Positions 30,041 to 39,598 of a stretch of 64,000 nucleotides of DNA are shown piece by piece. Below the pieces are notes generated by a model. That model worked only from the letters and a program-made list of their open reading frames with translations. It was not told where the DNA came from and searched no databases. Where the stretch lies: NCBI RefSeq assembly GCF_015863205.1, contig NZ_JACBXQ010000003.1:124001-188000 (forward strand), in the 5' to 3' direction. A program made the translations under genes and the position numbers. This stretch comes from Facklamia lactis. GTDB taxonomy: Bacteria; Bacillota; Bacilli; Lactobacillales; Aerococcaceae. How positions within the stretch are numbered: the stretch's first letter is position 1; each line of letters opens with the position of its first letter.

Positions 30041-30724
30041 TCATTGATTCAATAAATTTATTTCTTCCAATTCCTGCAGTCCGTTCTCAAAGTCATTCAT
30101 AAATTGCTGAAATATCAGAGAGTCAATTGGTGAAAGCTCCAAATTTATTGCTCTCATTTTGTCTAGTACATAAGACTGGAGTGCATAAAAATCTTCAACC
30201 AGACCTTGTTCAAGATACATGGAATACTCCATCATTAAACGCATTTTCTCTTTTTCTATTTTATTTTGAAACTGATAAATAACAAAAGGTTCTAAAAAAT
30301 GTAACCCCATATAATTTGCCCATGCAAAATATGGGGATAATAAGCTAGATAACGTAACACCATCTCTTCCTCCAAGCTGATAATGACTTGGTCTCGCTCC
30401 AACGACACAAACAATTCCAAAATCTTTACCACTTAACGCCTGTTTAAACTTAGCTAGCTTTAATACATTACCAAAAACTTGATCTAACCATACCTTCATA
30501 ATTGCAGGCGCTTGATACCAATAAAGCGGGAATTGAAAAATAACTCGATCATATTTTTGCAAACGTTCTAATTCTATGTCATCATCAAATTTAGTATTCT
30601 GTTTGTATTCTACTGATAAGTCTACATAATCGGTTTTTGTCATTGAGCGCCCAGCGGCAAGCAAAAACTGTTGGCTTGACGAAGAGCTAGCATCATCATG
30701 TGCAATATAAATAATTGTTCTCAT
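30041..30724 (-). CDS. Flavodoxin-fold NAD(P)H oxidoreductase (KefF/MdaB type)
   Basis: 227 residues. The flavodoxin-like fold is suggested by IIYIAHDDASSSSSQQFLLA (FMN phosphate loop), the family signature FQFPLYWYQAPAIMKVWLDQVF (residues in two parts: FQFPLYWY, APAIMKVWLD) and VVGARPSHYQLGG. Members reduce quinones or act as ancillary subunits of glutathione-gated potassium efflux; no KefC-like gene is nearby, so a quinone reductase role is more likely. A 20-bp-arm terminator separates it from the upstream gene. Confidence 0.85.
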   Translation of the reverse strand: MRTIIYIAHDDASSSSSQQFLLAAGRSMTKTDYVDLSVEYKQNTKFDDDIELERLQKYDRVIFQFPLYWYQAPAIMKVWLDQVFGNVLKLAKFKQALSGKDFGIVCVVGARPSHYQLGGRDGVTLSSLLSPYFAWANYMGLHFLEPFVIYQFQNKIEKEKMRLMMEYSMYLEQGLVEDFYALQSYVLDKMRAINLELSPIDSLIFQQFMNDFENGLQELEEINLLNQ

Positions 30725-30760
30725 AATCCGCCCCCATTTTCCTACGCTAAGTGAATTATA

Positions 30761-30801
30761 TCAGAAAACACACTTAACAATTTGTTAAGTGTGTTTTCTG
30801 A
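30761..30801. terminator. Long inverted-repeat terminator
   Basis: Two 20-bp perfect arms (starting TCAGAAAACACACTTAACAA) around a single base. It follows the unknown secreted-protein gene on the minus strand by about 20 bases. The T-tract is inside the arm rather than after it. Confidence 0.8.
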
Positions 30802-30820
30802 TCATCTAATATATTGAAGC

Positions 30821-31903
30821 CTACGTTGTTTCTGTGAATGGTGGTGTCTCTGTATGAGTTGTTTCCACCGGATCAGGTTCTGGATCGATCCAAGGATCTC
30901 CCGGATCAGTCCAATCATCATCTGGTGTATCATCATAATAATAATCGTTCGACGTTGTCTCAATAGTTGTGACAGTCTCTTCAATCGTTGATTCTTCTTC
31001 CGTTGTAGTTGTTTCTTCCACTGTAAACAGATCAAAATTATCCTCAAGAGCCGCAGTCAAACGTTGCGAAGGTTCTACTGCAATAAGTAACAAATTATAA
31101 TATTGTGGTACTGTTTTTGAAATTTCAACTACTTTTTCAACAAATAAATCCGTATACTTCTGTGCTTTTTGATCATATTCTTTATACAAGTCAGGTAAAG
31201 TGTCTTTAATTTTTTCTAATTCATCATCGAAGTCAGCCATTGCTTGTGCAATTTGCCCAATATTTCCATCTAAGATCTCAATGTCTTCAATCTTTTTAAT
31301 TCCTTCTGATAAAATTTTATCAGCGTTCATGTCGTTCTCCGCCTGGTCTATTAATTGATTAATAGCTTGCTGGAACTTATCTAATGCTTGACGATTTCCA
31401 CCATCGCCTGTTGACTCTGAAATAGATTCTTCTGAATCATTCATAAAATAATGTTCTTGTTTAACTTTTTTCACTTTTTCTGCTGTCAAATCCTCATTAT
31501 AAGCGAGATCATCCTTCACTTGATTTCCATTAATAGCCGCTTGTTTCCCTTGATATAGTTTGTTTACAGCTGATTGAGCTTCAAAACGATCTTGTAAAAC
31601 TGAAATTTCTTCTAAGTATTCCTCTTTAACAAGAGTGGCTTCATTCAATTTATCAACTTGCTCATTTAACTCTTTAATTTTATCAGCCGAAATATCAGTA
31701 ACTAAAAAATCCTTCTTTTCATCAAAATACAAAGCATCAATCTGCTTTTGTATCTTATCATCCGTTTTTTCTGTCTGCTGGGAATTTGTATTCTGTGTAT
31801 GCTTAGCTGTAGAATTTGATTCCATATAATTGTACAAAGTAAGCACCCCACCTAAAAGTACAATTAGTACTAAAGTAATTATCACCTTTAGTTTATTGCC
31901 CAT
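30821..31903 (-). CDS. Membrane-anchored extracytoplasmic protein of unknown function
   Basis: 360 residues. A single N-terminal membrane helix (about 7-27, VIITLVLIVLLGGVLTLY) without a lipobox suggests a signal anchor with the rest outside. Residues ~30-290 are charged and helical (likely coiled coil). The tail (~290-360) is low complexity: Thr/Glu, then Asp/Pro/Trp (DDTPDDDWTDPGDPWIDPE), then Thr again. I do not recognise a family. It is 72 bp downstream of the histidine kinase gene with no terminator between, so it may be cotranscribed with the two-component genes. Confidence 0.8.
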   Translation of the reverse strand: MGNKLKVIITLVLIVLLGGVLTLYNYMESNSTAKHTQNTNSQQTEKTDDKIQKQIDALYFDEKKDFLVTDISADKIKELNEQVDKLNEATLVKEEYLEEISVLQDRFEAQSAVNKLYQGKQAAINGNQVKDDLAYNEDLTAEKVKKVKQEHYFMNDSEESISESTGDGGNRQALDKFQQAINQLIDQAENDMNADKILSEGIKKIEDIEILDGNIGQIAQAMADFDDELEKIKDTLPDLYKEYDQKAQKYTDLFVEKVVEISKTVPQYYNLLLIAVEPSQRLTAALEDNFDLFTVEETTTTEEESTIEETVTTIETTSNDYYYDDTPDDDWTDPGDPWIDPEPDPVETTHTETPPFTETT

Positions 31904-31975
31904 TACTATAACTCTCCTTTTACCTCTTCCTAACTGGTGTATAACTGAATTGATCTAGCAAGGGTATATTTTATA

Positions 31976-33388
31976 CTATTCGCTTTGTTTTGGCAATGTA
32001 ATGATAAAGATAGAACCTTTCCCAAGTTCGCTTTCCACTTCTATTTTGCCATCATGCGCATCTACTAAAGACTGAACAACAGCTAATCCAATCCCTGATT
32101 CACCATACTTTGTATTTTTTCTGGAAACATCTACTTTATAAAACCTTTCCCATATAGACCTTACTTGATCACTATCAATACCTATCCCATGATCAATCAC
32201 TTGTATTTCACACGCTTCTTTTAGCATTCGTCCTTTAATCAAAATTTCACTGTCTTCAGAGAATTGAATAGCATTTGTCACCAAATTAATCAGTATTTGA
32301 ATCAGGCGATCATAATCAGCCCAAATCACAAGATCTTCCTCTGCTTCAACCAGAATGGTGTCTCCTTTATCTTCAGCTTTTGATTGCATTTGCGCTCGGA
32401 TATGCTCAAATAATTCTGGTCCATTTATGAGTGTCTTCTTTAATACAATTTGGCGGTTACGAATTTTTTCATAATCTAAATTTTCATTTACCAAACGTGT
32501 CAAACGTTGAGTTTCCGAGTGAACTAATTCTAAACTTCGTTCTTTCTGATTTTCTGGAATCATATCATATTTAAGACCTTCCAGCAAACCGCTCATGGTT
32601 GTGAGAGGTGTTCGCATTTCATGGGCAACATCCATCATAAATTGTCGACGCCAACCTTCTTGTCGCTTCACTTCTTCTTGGTATTCAACTAAGGAATCTG
32701 CCATCACTTGGAAATCTCGCGCAAGATCTGCAAACTCATCTTTACCTGCAGTATTAACTTGGACATGATAATTACCTGAAGCAATCTCCTGACTTGCTTT
32801 CTGTAACTGCTTAAGCTTGCGCGTTTGATAAATAGCAAATACTACACTCACCAATATTCCTAATAGACCTGCAATTAAATATGCAATTCCTACTTGATCT
32901 TGCATCGCTGACACTTGTTCTTCTAAATCTTCTAAAGGTGCACCTAAACTAATAAAACCTTTTGGGAAACCAGCTACTTGATTCTCTTCCAGTGGTATAT
33001 AGACTGTAGCCATTTGTAATTGCGTATCTGGATCTAAAAAACGCTGAGAAAAGCGCAATCCTACATTTCCACCTTCAGCAATCTCTTTCAAGTCCTTCTC
33101 ACTCAATTGTGAGCTATATTTCTGATCGTAGGTTGGATAAATAATTCGACCATCACTCAAATAAACCTGGATGACAATTTTTTCACTTGATAATAACTTT
33201 GATGCAATCACTAAATCATTTCTAGAAAATTGATTATCTACTATATTCTCTCCGTACAACAATAATTGTTGCTCTCGATCATGATAAATTCTCTTTTCCA
33301 TATAAGCAGTGATCTGATAGGCAGACAAAGTTAAAGCCGTCATAAGAACGATTAAAAAGACCGTAATTTGCTGCCAAAGATATTTCAT
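31976..33388 (-). CDS. Sensor histidine kinase
   Basis: 470 residues. TM1 (about 9-29), an extracytoplasmic sensor domain (~30-165), TM2 (about 168-188), HAMP (~190-245), HisKA with DVAHEMRTPLTTMSG (phospho-acceptor His about 254), and an HATPase with NLVTNAIQFSED, DHGIGID and GESGIGLAVV. It begins 3 bp after the response regulator gene. Orthology to a named system (for example LisK- or ArlS-type) cannot be decided from the sequence alone. Confidence 0.95.
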   Translation of the reverse strand: MKYLWQQITVFLIVLMTALTLSAYQITAYMEKRIYHDREQQLLLYGENIVDNQFSRNDLVIASKLLSSEKIVIQVYLSDGRIIYPTYDQKYSSQLSEKDLKEIAEGGNVGLRFSQRFLDPDTQLQMATVYIPLEENQVAGFPKGFISLGAPLEDLEEQVSAMQDQVGIAYLIAGLLGILVSVVFAIYQTRKLKQLQKASQEIASGNYHVQVNTAGKDEFADLARDFQVMADSLVEYQEEVKRQEGWRRQFMMDVAHEMRTPLTTMSGLLEGLKYDMIPENQKERSLELVHSETQRLTRLVNENLDYEKIRNRQIVLKKTLINGPELFEHIRAQMQSKAEDKGDTILVEAEEDLVIWADYDRLIQILINLVTNAIQFSEDSEILIKGRMLKEACEIQVIDHGIGIDSDQVRSIWERFYKVDVSRKNTKYGESGIGLAVVQSLVDAHDGKIEVESELGKGSIFIITLPKQSE

Positions 33389-33391
33389 AAC

Positions 33392-34102
33392 CTATTCTCC
33401 CTGTTCTTCGAATTTATAGCCTACTCCCCAAACTGTTTGAACTAATTGAGGTCCATATTTCTCAATTTTTTGACGTAATTTTTTAATATGAGCGTCCACA
33501 GTTCTTTCATCACCAAAAAAAGGATCCTCCCAAATACTTTTTAAGAGTTGTTCCCGACTAAATACCCGTTTAGGATGTTTAGCAAACATCACAAATAAAT
33601 CAAATTCCTTAGGAGTCAAATTGTCAATCAAGTTTCCATTATAATAGGCTTCACGGGTTGAAGTATTAATTTTGACGGTTGCCGTTTTGACGTTGAATTT
33701 ATCTTCTTCCTCTTGAACTCCCTCACTCGGTATAACCTGAGCTCGACGATGTAAAGCCTTCATTCTAGCAAGTAACGTTAAGGGGCTAAAAGGTTTAGTT
33801 ACATAGTCATCCGCTCCCATCTCTAAACCAATGACTTGATCACTTTCTGAGTCTTGAGCGGTCAGCATAATAATAGGAGTTTCCTTTGAAATTTCCCTAA
33901 TCTTACGGCAAATGGTCATTCCGTCCATTGATGGTAAATTGAGATCCAAAATAACAAGATCCCACTCAAATGGCCGTTCTTGATATGCTTCAAAACCTTC
34001 TTTGCCATCACCATGGAAGGTAGAATTAAAACCTTCTTTTTCAAAAAACATTCCCATCATTTCACAAACTGATTCATTATCTTCAATCATCAAAACTTTC
34101 AT
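33392..34102 (-). CDS. OmpR-family response regulator
   Basis: 236 residues from MKVLMIEDNESV. Receiver domain with LVILDLNLPSMDG (phospho-Asp about 53), MLTAQD and KPFSPLTLLARM, and a C-terminal winged helix ending TVWGVGYKFEEQGE. The frame opens 23 codons upstream (34171), but GGAGGAAA lies 9 bases before 34102. A TATAAT at 34161-34166 could be its -10. It pairs with the kinase that follows 3 bp later. Confidence 0.96.
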   Translation of the reverse strand: MKVLMIEDNESVCEMMGMFFEKEGFNSTFHGDGKEGFEAYQERPFEWDLVILDLNLPSMDGMTICRKIREISKETPIIMLTAQDSESDQVIGLEMGADDYVTKPFSPLTLLARMKALHRRAQVIPSEGVQEEEDKFNVKTATVKINTSTREAYYNGNLIDNLTPKEFDLFVMFAKHPKRVFSREQLLKSIWEDPFFGDERTVDAHIKKLRQKIEKYGPQLVQTVWGVGYKFEEQGE

Positions 34103-34220
34103 GAACTTGTTTCCTCCTCTATCAAGGTTCTGCTTTCTTCTTGAATAAATATGTGATTCCATTATACACAATTTTAATCTTATCGCCTATTGCATTTAAT
34201 ACATCAGACCCTAGACTGAA

Positions 34221-34245
34221 CCCCCTCAATAGCTTGTATTGAGGG
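34221..34245. terminator. GC-rich hairpin after ssb
   Basis: CCCCCTCAAT/ATTGAGGGGG with a 5-base loop, 4 bases after the ssb stop on the minus strand. No T-tract follows on that strand (TTCAGTC), so it may be a weak or factor-assisted terminator between ssb and the response regulator. Confidence 0.6.
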
Positions 34246-34249
34246 GGTC

Positions 34250-34666
34250 TCATTTAATTTTCTCTATGACTTCTTCGACGACTTCTTGTGGAAGTGTCAT
34301 TTCATCCCGATCAAGATTCATTCCTTCGCCCTCACCAATCTTTCGATGATGCGGTTTATCTAACAAAGTAATTTCGTTAACATTACATTCAATGACGTAC
34401 ACTTCCTTACCTGCAGAATCCGTATATTTTCGGCTCTGCATTCCCCCTGCCAAAACAACTCTTTGCCCTTTACAAGCATACCGCATCAAAAGTTTCGCAA
34501 GGGTATTCCATGCAACAAAAGGAATGAAGTCAGTAATAGAATCTCCATTCCGATCTTTATAAGTTCGGTTAACCGCCAAAACATTATTAACAACATGGCG
34601 ATCCTCCCCTACTTTTTTTATTTCAAGCTCACGACAAATTCTTCCCACTAGTATTACTTGATTCAT
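34250..34666 (-). CDS. Short single-stranded DNA-binding protein (SSB paralogue)
   Basis: 138 residues. An SSB OB-fold (MNQVILVGRICRELEIKK, FIPFVAWNTLAKLL, YACKGQRVVLAGGMQSRKY). The C-terminus ends EVVEEVIEKIK and lacks the acidic DDDIPF-type tip by which replicative SSBs recruit partners. It is therefore probably the accessory copy, comparable to the competence-associated SsbB of other Firmicutes, with the replicative ssb elsewhere. No ComX-type cin-box was seen upstream. It sits alone between whiA and the two-component genes. Confidence 0.9.
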   Translation of the reverse strand: MNQVILVGRICRELEIKKVGEDRHVVNNVLAVNRTYKDRNGDSITDFIPFVAWNTLAKLLMRYACKGQRVVLAGGMQSRKYTDSAGKEVYVIECNVNEITLLDKPHHRKIGEGEGMNLDRDEMTLPQEVVEEVIEKIK

Positions 34667-34679
34667 AGCTTTCCTCCTT

Positions 34680-34688
34680 AGTATAGCA
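34680..34688 (-). promoter_or_regulatory. Extended -10 promoter for ssb
   Basis: Minus strand TGC-TATACT (-10 at 34680-34685), only 14 bases before the start codon, which implies a very short leader containing AAGGAGG. No good -35. Confidence 0.45.
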
Positions 34689-34729
34689 GTACTAATAATT
34701 ACCCTACTATTACTAATTTGCGCTATTTT

Positions 34730-35662
34730 CTAATCAGATTCTACTAACTTCTCTGCAATTTCCACTATTTTCCGCAAGCGATGATTCACGCCAGACTTAG
34801 AAATGGGTCCCCCTGGTATTTGCTCTCCCAATTCTTTCAAGCTTAATTCTGGATTTTCCAATCTAAATTTAGCCATCGTCTGAAGCTTTTCTGGCAAAAT
34901 TGCTAACCCTTTTTTCATTTCAATCAACTTAATGGCTTCTGTCTGTCTCTGTGCCGCATCGATCACTTTATTTAAATTAGCGTTCTCACAGTTAACCAAA
35001 CGATTCACTGAATTTCTCATATCACGAACAATTCGGATATCTTCAAAATTTAACATTGCTCGATTTGCTCCTATAACCGCTAAAAAGTCAGCAATTTTTT
35101 CAGCTTCTTTAATATAAGTGATATAACCATTACGCCGAATTATTGTCTTAGCATTCAGATGAAAACTATTCATCATGTTGCAAAGATCTTCATTGTGATC
35201 TTCATAATTTGAATATATTTCTAAATGGTAAGAAGATGACTTAGGATCATTAACGGACCCTCCCGCTAAAAAAGCTCCACGAAGATATGATCTTTTTTTA
35301 GGTTCACTATTCATAATTTCTGCTGAAACACGAGGGTTTAATTGCATATTGTCAAATATCTCTAAATCTTTCAGTATCTCATGAACCCTATAACGACAGC
35401 GTACAATATAAATATTATTCTTCTTCAATTTCATTTTACGTCGAACAATCAACTCACTTTCAGCTTGAAAGTAGTCTTTAAGTAAGACATATATTCTACG
35501 GGCTATCGCTGCATTTTCACTCTGAACATTTAAGATAAAATGTTGCTGATAGATACTTACTGCTCCGTTCATTCTGATCAAAGCGGTTAATTCAGCCCTT
35601 GCATGTTCTTTATGTACTTCAAGCAAAGTACATTCTTTTTTCACTTCAGCAGCAAAGGTCAC
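34730..35662 (-). CDS. whiA: WhiA, LAGLIDADG-fold/HTH DNA-binding protein
   Basis: 310 residues using a GTG start ([20 protein letters not shown]). An in-frame ATG at 35680 lies upstream, but its codons GGGAGGGG form the ribosome binding site of the GTG. The N-terminal homing-endonuclease-like fold ([20 protein letters not shown]) is followed by a C-terminal HTH ([22 protein letters not shown]). WhiA affects chromosome segregation and division in Bacillus. It is last of the conserved rapZ-yvcK-whiA operon. Confidence 0.97.
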   Translation of the reverse strand: MTFAAEVKKECTLLEVHKEHARAELTALIRMNGAVSIYQQHFILNVQSENAAIARRIYVLLKDYFQAESELIVRRKMKLKKNNIYIVRCRYRVHEILKDLEIFDNMQLNPRVSAEIMNSEPKKRSYLRGAFLAGGSVNDPKSSSYHLEIYSNYEDHNEDLCNMMNSFHLNAKTIIRRNGYITYIKEAEKIADFLAVIGANRAMLNFEDIRIVRDMRNSVNRLVNCENANLNKVIDAAQRQTEAIKLIEMKKGLAILPEKLQTMAKFRLENPELSLKELGEQIPGGPISKSGVNHRLRKIVEIAEKLVESD

Positions 35663-35698
35663 AGCCTTCCCCTCCCACATATTTCATCAAAATACATT

Positions 35699-36733
35699 TT
35701 AGGAAATAGGACATTTATTCCAGCTATTTTGATTTTTTATATTTAACTTGGCGGTTTCTAACAAATGTTTTAACTCCTCCACAACTTTGTCAGTATCATG
35801 ATAAGCTCCGCCTGCCTTCATACTGAGAAATTCGCTGGAAATAACTCTGCAACCCTGTCTCCTTAAACCATCAAAATCATGCTTAACTTGTAATAAGTAC
35901 TCTTCATTTGGTTGATTAATAATATAATCTGCAGGCACTTCAGTTGTATTAACCAATACAGTGTCAATAAAAGTTCCGCCTAAATGATTATGGAGTACTT
36001 CTACATGATCTGCATCAGTAAAATTTTCTGTTTCGCCTAATTGAGTCATAATATTGCAGATATAGACCACATGAGCTTGAGTGCTATTAACTGCTTCTCC
36101 AATTTCTTTTATCATTAAGTTTGGTAAGATACTAGTATATAAGCTCCCTGGCCCTAAAACAATCAAGTCAGCTTCCATAATCGCATTCACTACATTGGGA
36201 GCCGCAGCAATCGCATTCTCCCCTTCTATTGTCATCACATTGACTTCTTGAATTTTCTTACGGTGTAAAGCAATTTTAGATTCACCAACCGCAATCGTAC
36301 CATCCTCGAATAAAGCATTCAATATTAAAGGTTCAGGTGCTGCAGGCAATATGTCCCCTTTAATGTGCATATATTTACTAAGGATTTCTATGGATTCAGA
36401 AAGAGAGCCTTTCATTTCTTTTAAAGCAGCAATCAATAAATTTCCAATAGCGTGCCCTGAAAAAAAATCGTCATCCGTATTAAAACGGTATTGAAAAAGG
36501 TCGATTAAAGTAGAATCAGCTTCTGATAAAGCGCACATACAGTTTCGGATATCTCCTGGAGGAACAACGTTAATATAATCTCTAATCACTCCAGATGAGC
36601 CTCCATCATCCGCAACCGTTACGATCGCAGTAATATGTGCATCTAAATTTTTTAATCCTCTTAAAATGACAGGCAATCCTGTTCCGCCACCAATTACCGC
36701 TACTTTATAACGAGGTTTATTTGCATGTGTCAT
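35699..36733 (-). CDS. yvcK: Gluconeogenesis factor YvcK (CofD-like)
   Basis: 344 residues. CofD-like nucleotide-binding fold with [37 protein letters not shown] and [14 protein letters not shown]. In Bacillus YvcK binds UDP-GlcNAc and is needed for growth and cell shape on gluconeogenic carbon. The start at 36733 is preferred over 36742 for ribosome binding site spacing; the gene overlaps rapZ by 17 bp. Functionally it fits the other carbon- and wall-control genes here. Confidence 0.96.
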   Translation of the reverse strand: MTHANKPRYKVAVIGGGTGLPVILRGLKNLDAHITAIVTVADDGGSSGVIRDYINVVPPGDIRNCMCALSEADSTLIDLFQYRFNTDDDFFSGHAIGNLLIAALKEMKGSLSESIEILSKYMHIKGDILPAAPEPLILNALFEDGTIAVGESKIALHRKKIQEVNVMTIEGENAIAAAPNVVNAIMEADLIVLGPGSLYTSILPNLMIKEIGEAVNSTQAHVVYICNIMTQLGETENFTDADHVEVLHNHLGGTFIDTVLVNTTEVPADYIINQPNEEYLLQVKHDFDGLRRQGCRVISSEFLSMKAGGAYHDTDKVVEELKHLLETAKLNIKNQNSWNKCPIS

Positions 36734-37634
36734 TCCCAGCATCCTTCTCTATAACTTGTGTTTGATTATGTTCTTTATCACGATGAAACACTCTAACTGT
36801 ATATTGTTGATGAATAAAGTGCTCCCCTAATCTTTTAGCAATTGCAACGGACCGATGTTGTCCACCGGTACAACCAATAGCAATGGTCACTTTAGCTTTT
36901 CCTTCACGTTTATAACCTGGTAAACAATAATCAAATAAATCAATTAATTTATGATAGAAGATCTCTGTTTCAGGCTGTTTCATTACATAGTCATATACCG
37001 CTTTATCTGTCCCTGTTTTAGTTTTTAATTCCTCAATATAATAAGGATTCGGTAAGAATCTAACGTCCATTACTATATCAGCATCAATCGGAATGCCATA
37101 TTTAAAACCAAAGGAAAGGACTTCAACTTGAAAAGTCGTTTGATCATCGCAAGCAAAGTGCTCAATAATCATCGAACGTAATTCTTTCGGTTGCATGTTT
37201 GAAGTATCTACAATCATTTGGGCTCGTGTTCGCAAGTCTAATAATAATTGCCGCTCCTTCTGAATGGCTTCCAACGTCGGACCTTCTTCACCGTGTGCTA
37301 AAGGATGGGTTCGCCTAGATTCTTTGTACCGAGATACTAACGACTGATCATTCGCTTCTAAAAATAGAATTCGAGTTGTAATATCTTGGGTGTTATCCAT
37401 CGCTGATATCACATTCGATAGTTCATCAAAAAAATCTCTCGTTCGTAAATCAATCACTAAAGCTATTTTTGTAATTTTTCCTGTTTCTTTCATTAATTGC
37501 CAAAAAGTAGGCAATAAACTTGGTGGCATATTATCAATACAGTAATAACCTAGATCTTCAAAACTTTGGACTGCAACAGTTTTTCCTGCACCGCTCATCC
37601 CCGTAATAATGACTAATTCTAAACTATCTGCCAT
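36717..37634 (-). CDS. rapZ: RapZ family nucleotide-binding protein (YvcJ)
   Basis: 305 residues. Walker [13 protein letters not shown] (about 12-23), [14 protein letters not shown], and the C-terminal domain with [18 protein letters not shown] and [13 protein letters not shown]. Gram-positive RapZ/YvcJ proteins hydrolyse GTP; the E. coli homologue is an RNase adaptor in amino-sugar control, which need not apply here. The start at 37634 has GAGG upstream; a longer frame to 37646 lacks one. Confidence 0.96.
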   Translation of the reverse strand: MADSLELVIITGMSGAGKTVAVQSFEDLGYYCIDNMPPSLLPTFWQLMKETGKITKIALVIDLRTRDFFDELSNVISAMDNTQDITTRILFLEANDQSLVSRYKESRRTHPLAHGEEGPTLEAIQKERQLLLDLRTRAQMIVDTSNMQPKELRSMIIEHFACDDQTTFQVEVLSFGFKYGIPIDADIVMDVRFLPNPYYIEELKTKTGTDKAVYDYVMKQPETEIFYHKLIDLFDYCLPGYKREGKAKVTIAIGCTGGQHRSVAIAKRLGEHFIHQQYTVRVFHRDKEHNQTQVIEKDAGNDTCK

Positions 37635-37655
37635 GTTTTGCCTCATTTCTGCTTG

Positions 37656-37664
37656 ATTATAGCA
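37656..37664 (-). promoter_or_regulatory. Extended -10 promoter for rapZ-yvcK-whiA
   Basis: Minus strand TGC-TATAAT (-10 at 37656-37661), 22 bases before the rapZ start; the -35 region is poor. Confidence 0.6.
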
Positions 37665-37727
37665 AAGCTCATTCTTAGTATATCATAAACTAGCGCAGAC
37701 GGTACTCTTGGGTATGTTGTTTGAAAA

Positions 37728-37762
37728 CAACAAGAGCCCACAGTGCTTTCCACGGGCTCTTC
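37728..37762 (-). terminator. pgcA terminator
   Basis: AAGAGCCC/GGGCTCTT arms with a 14-base loop begin 8 bases past the pgcA stop; the minus strand continues GTTGTTTTC, an imperfect T-tract. Confidence 0.8.
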
Positions 37763-37769
37763 ATCTACT

Positions 37770-39488
37770 CTACTTAGTAAGTGATTTTAAGACTTCTTCA
37801 TATTTAGCTGCCTTTTCTTCCACTTCTTGCTGATTATTTCCAGATGCCCCAATATATAATTTTATCTTAGGTTCTGTACCACTTGGTCTTAAGGCCATCC
37901 AAGACTGATCTTCCAGCACAAATTTTAAAGCATCTGATTTAGGATAAGTCAATTGTGTTTCTCGCCCATCCTCATAAATTAACTTACCGCTTAAGTAGTC
38001 AATTCTTTCTATCACTTTAACCCCTGCGAATTCTTTGATTTCTTGTTGACGAATCTTGTCCATTATGGTCTTCATCTGTGCTTGTCCTTCCAATCCAGGA
38101 TAGGAGACCGATATCGTCTTCTCAAAGAAATAACCATACTTCTGATAAATTTGATCTAAAGCATCTGCTAATGTATGTCCATGCTTTTTATGATAAGCAG
38201 TCAGTTCGGCTAAGACTACTAGGGCTTGGATCGCATCTTTATCTCTTGCAAAAGGTTTAATTAAATAGCCAAAACTTTCTTCAAATCCCATTAAGAACTC
38301 ATGTGATTCACTTTCTTCATATTGTTTAATTTTTTCTGCTATAAATTTAAAACCTGTTAGCACTTCGATCATCTCAACGTCATATGCGTCACAAATTCTA
38401 TCTGCTAAATTTGTCGAAACCATTGATTTAACAACAGCCCCATTACTAGGTAATTGCCCATTACTTTGTAAAGCCTGTAAAATATAATCTAACATAAGAC
38501 AAGCAATTTGATTTCCAGTTAATAATTGATAACTGCCCTCTGCCGTTCTAATCATAGCACCTAAACGATCTGCGTCTGGGTCCGTTGCAAGCAGAATATC
38601 CGCTTCAATTGAGCGACCTAATTGTTCCGCTAAATCAAATGCTGCAGGTGATTCAGGATTTGGAGAGGTGACCGTTGGAAATGATCCATCTGCTTTTGCT
38701 TGTTCTTCGACCACATGAACATGAGTAAAGCCAGCTTGTTCCAACGCTTTCATCCCTAGATACATTCCCGTACCATGAAGAGGTGTAAAGACAATTTTAA
38801 CCTCTTCTGCCATCGAATGGATAAGTTCAGAATCAATTGTAACAGTTTTCATTTTTTCTAAATAAGCTTGGTCTACTCGCTCTCCAATTATTTCAATTTG
38901 TCCTGATCCTAATAGTTCAGTTTTATTCCCTATTTCTACTGCTAAAGGATCGTCGATTTGCCGGACAAAGTCTGTTAATTTATCAGCTTCTTCAGGTGGC
39001 ATCTGCCCCCCGTCTTCCCCATATACTTTATACCCGTTATACTCAGCAGGATTATGACTTGCCGTAATCATAATGCCCGCATATGCATTCAAGTATCGAA
39101 CAGTAAATGATAAAGTTGGAGTAGGCCTTAAGCTTTCAAAAACATAAACTTTAATTCCATGGTTCCCCAATACTAAAGCAGCTTCCATCGCAAACTCTGG
39201 TGAAAAGTGTCTAGAATCATAAGCAATAGCAACGCCACGCTCCATTGCTTCAGAACCAGCTTCTTCAATTAATTTTGCCAGTCCTTCTGTTGCCTGTCTC
39301 ACTGTATAAACGTTCATGCGATTAGGTCCAGCGCCGATCACACCGCGCATACCAGCTGTTCCAAAACTTAAAAATCCACCAAAAGCATCTTGTAGTTCTT
39401 CTTCAGTTTGATCTTCTAAAGCTGTCTGTACAGTCTGATCAAGACTTTCAGCATTTTTCCAATGATCATAGGTCTCGCGCCATTCCAT
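37770..39488 (-). CDS. pgcA: Alpha-phosphoglucomutase
   Basis: 572 residues, alpha-D-phosphohexomutase family. It interconverts glucose 1- and 6-phosphate, feeding UDP-glucose for glycolipids and wall polymers. The phosphoserine loop ITASHNPAEYNGYK (about 142-155), metal site DPDADRLG (about 302), sugar loop GFEESFGY and the phosphate site RPSGTEPKIKLY are intact. Monocistronic between two terminators. Confidence 0.97.
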   Translation of the reverse strand: MEWRETYDHWKNAESLDQTVQTALEDQTEEELQDAFGGFLSFGTAGMRGVIGAGPNRMNVYTVRQATEGLAKLIEEAGSEAMERGVAIAYDSRHFSPEFAMEAALVLGNHGIKVYVFESLRPTPTLSFTVRYLNAYAGIMITASHNPAEYNGYKVYGEDGGQMPPEEADKLTDFVRQIDDPLAVEIGNKTELLGSGQIEIIGERVDQAYLEKMKTVTIDSELIHSMAEEVKIVFTPLHGTGMYLGMKALEQAGFTHVHVVEEQAKADGSFPTVTSPNPESPAAFDLAEQLGRSIEADILLATDPDADRLGAMIRTAEGSYQLLTGNQIACLMLDYILQALQSNGQLPSNGAVVKSMVSTNLADRICDAYDVEMIEVLTGFKFIAEKIKQYEESESHEFLMGFEESFGYLIKPFARDKDAIQALVVLAELTAYHKKHGHTLADALDQIYQKYGYFFEKTISVSYPGLEGQAQMKTIMDKIRQQEIKEFAGVKVIERIDYLSGKLIYEDGRETQLTYPKSDALKFVLEDQSWMALRPSGTEPKIKLYIGASGNNQQEVEEKAAKYEEVLKSLTK

Positions 39489-39515
39489 ACTATCGCCACC
39501 TTTCTTATAAAGATT

Positions 39516-39524
39516 ATTATAGCA
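39516..39524 (-). promoter_or_regulatory. Extended -10 promoter for pgcA
   Basis: Minus strand TGC-TATAAT (-10 at 39516-39521), 28 bases upstream of the pgcA start; no clear -35. Confidence 0.6.
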
Positions 39525-39539
39525 TGTTTTATATAAAAA

Positions 39540-39577
39540 GGTGTAGCTTTATCCCAAAACGAATTAGGAGATAAGCC
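39540..39577 (-). terminator. Possible terminator of the YolD-like gene
   Basis: Imperfect stem GCTTATCTCC / GGGATAAAGC followed, after TACACC, by T5 on the minus strand. It lies 22 bases past the stop codon. Confidence 0.45.
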
Positions 39578-39598
39578 CCATATAATCGCATTCTTTAT

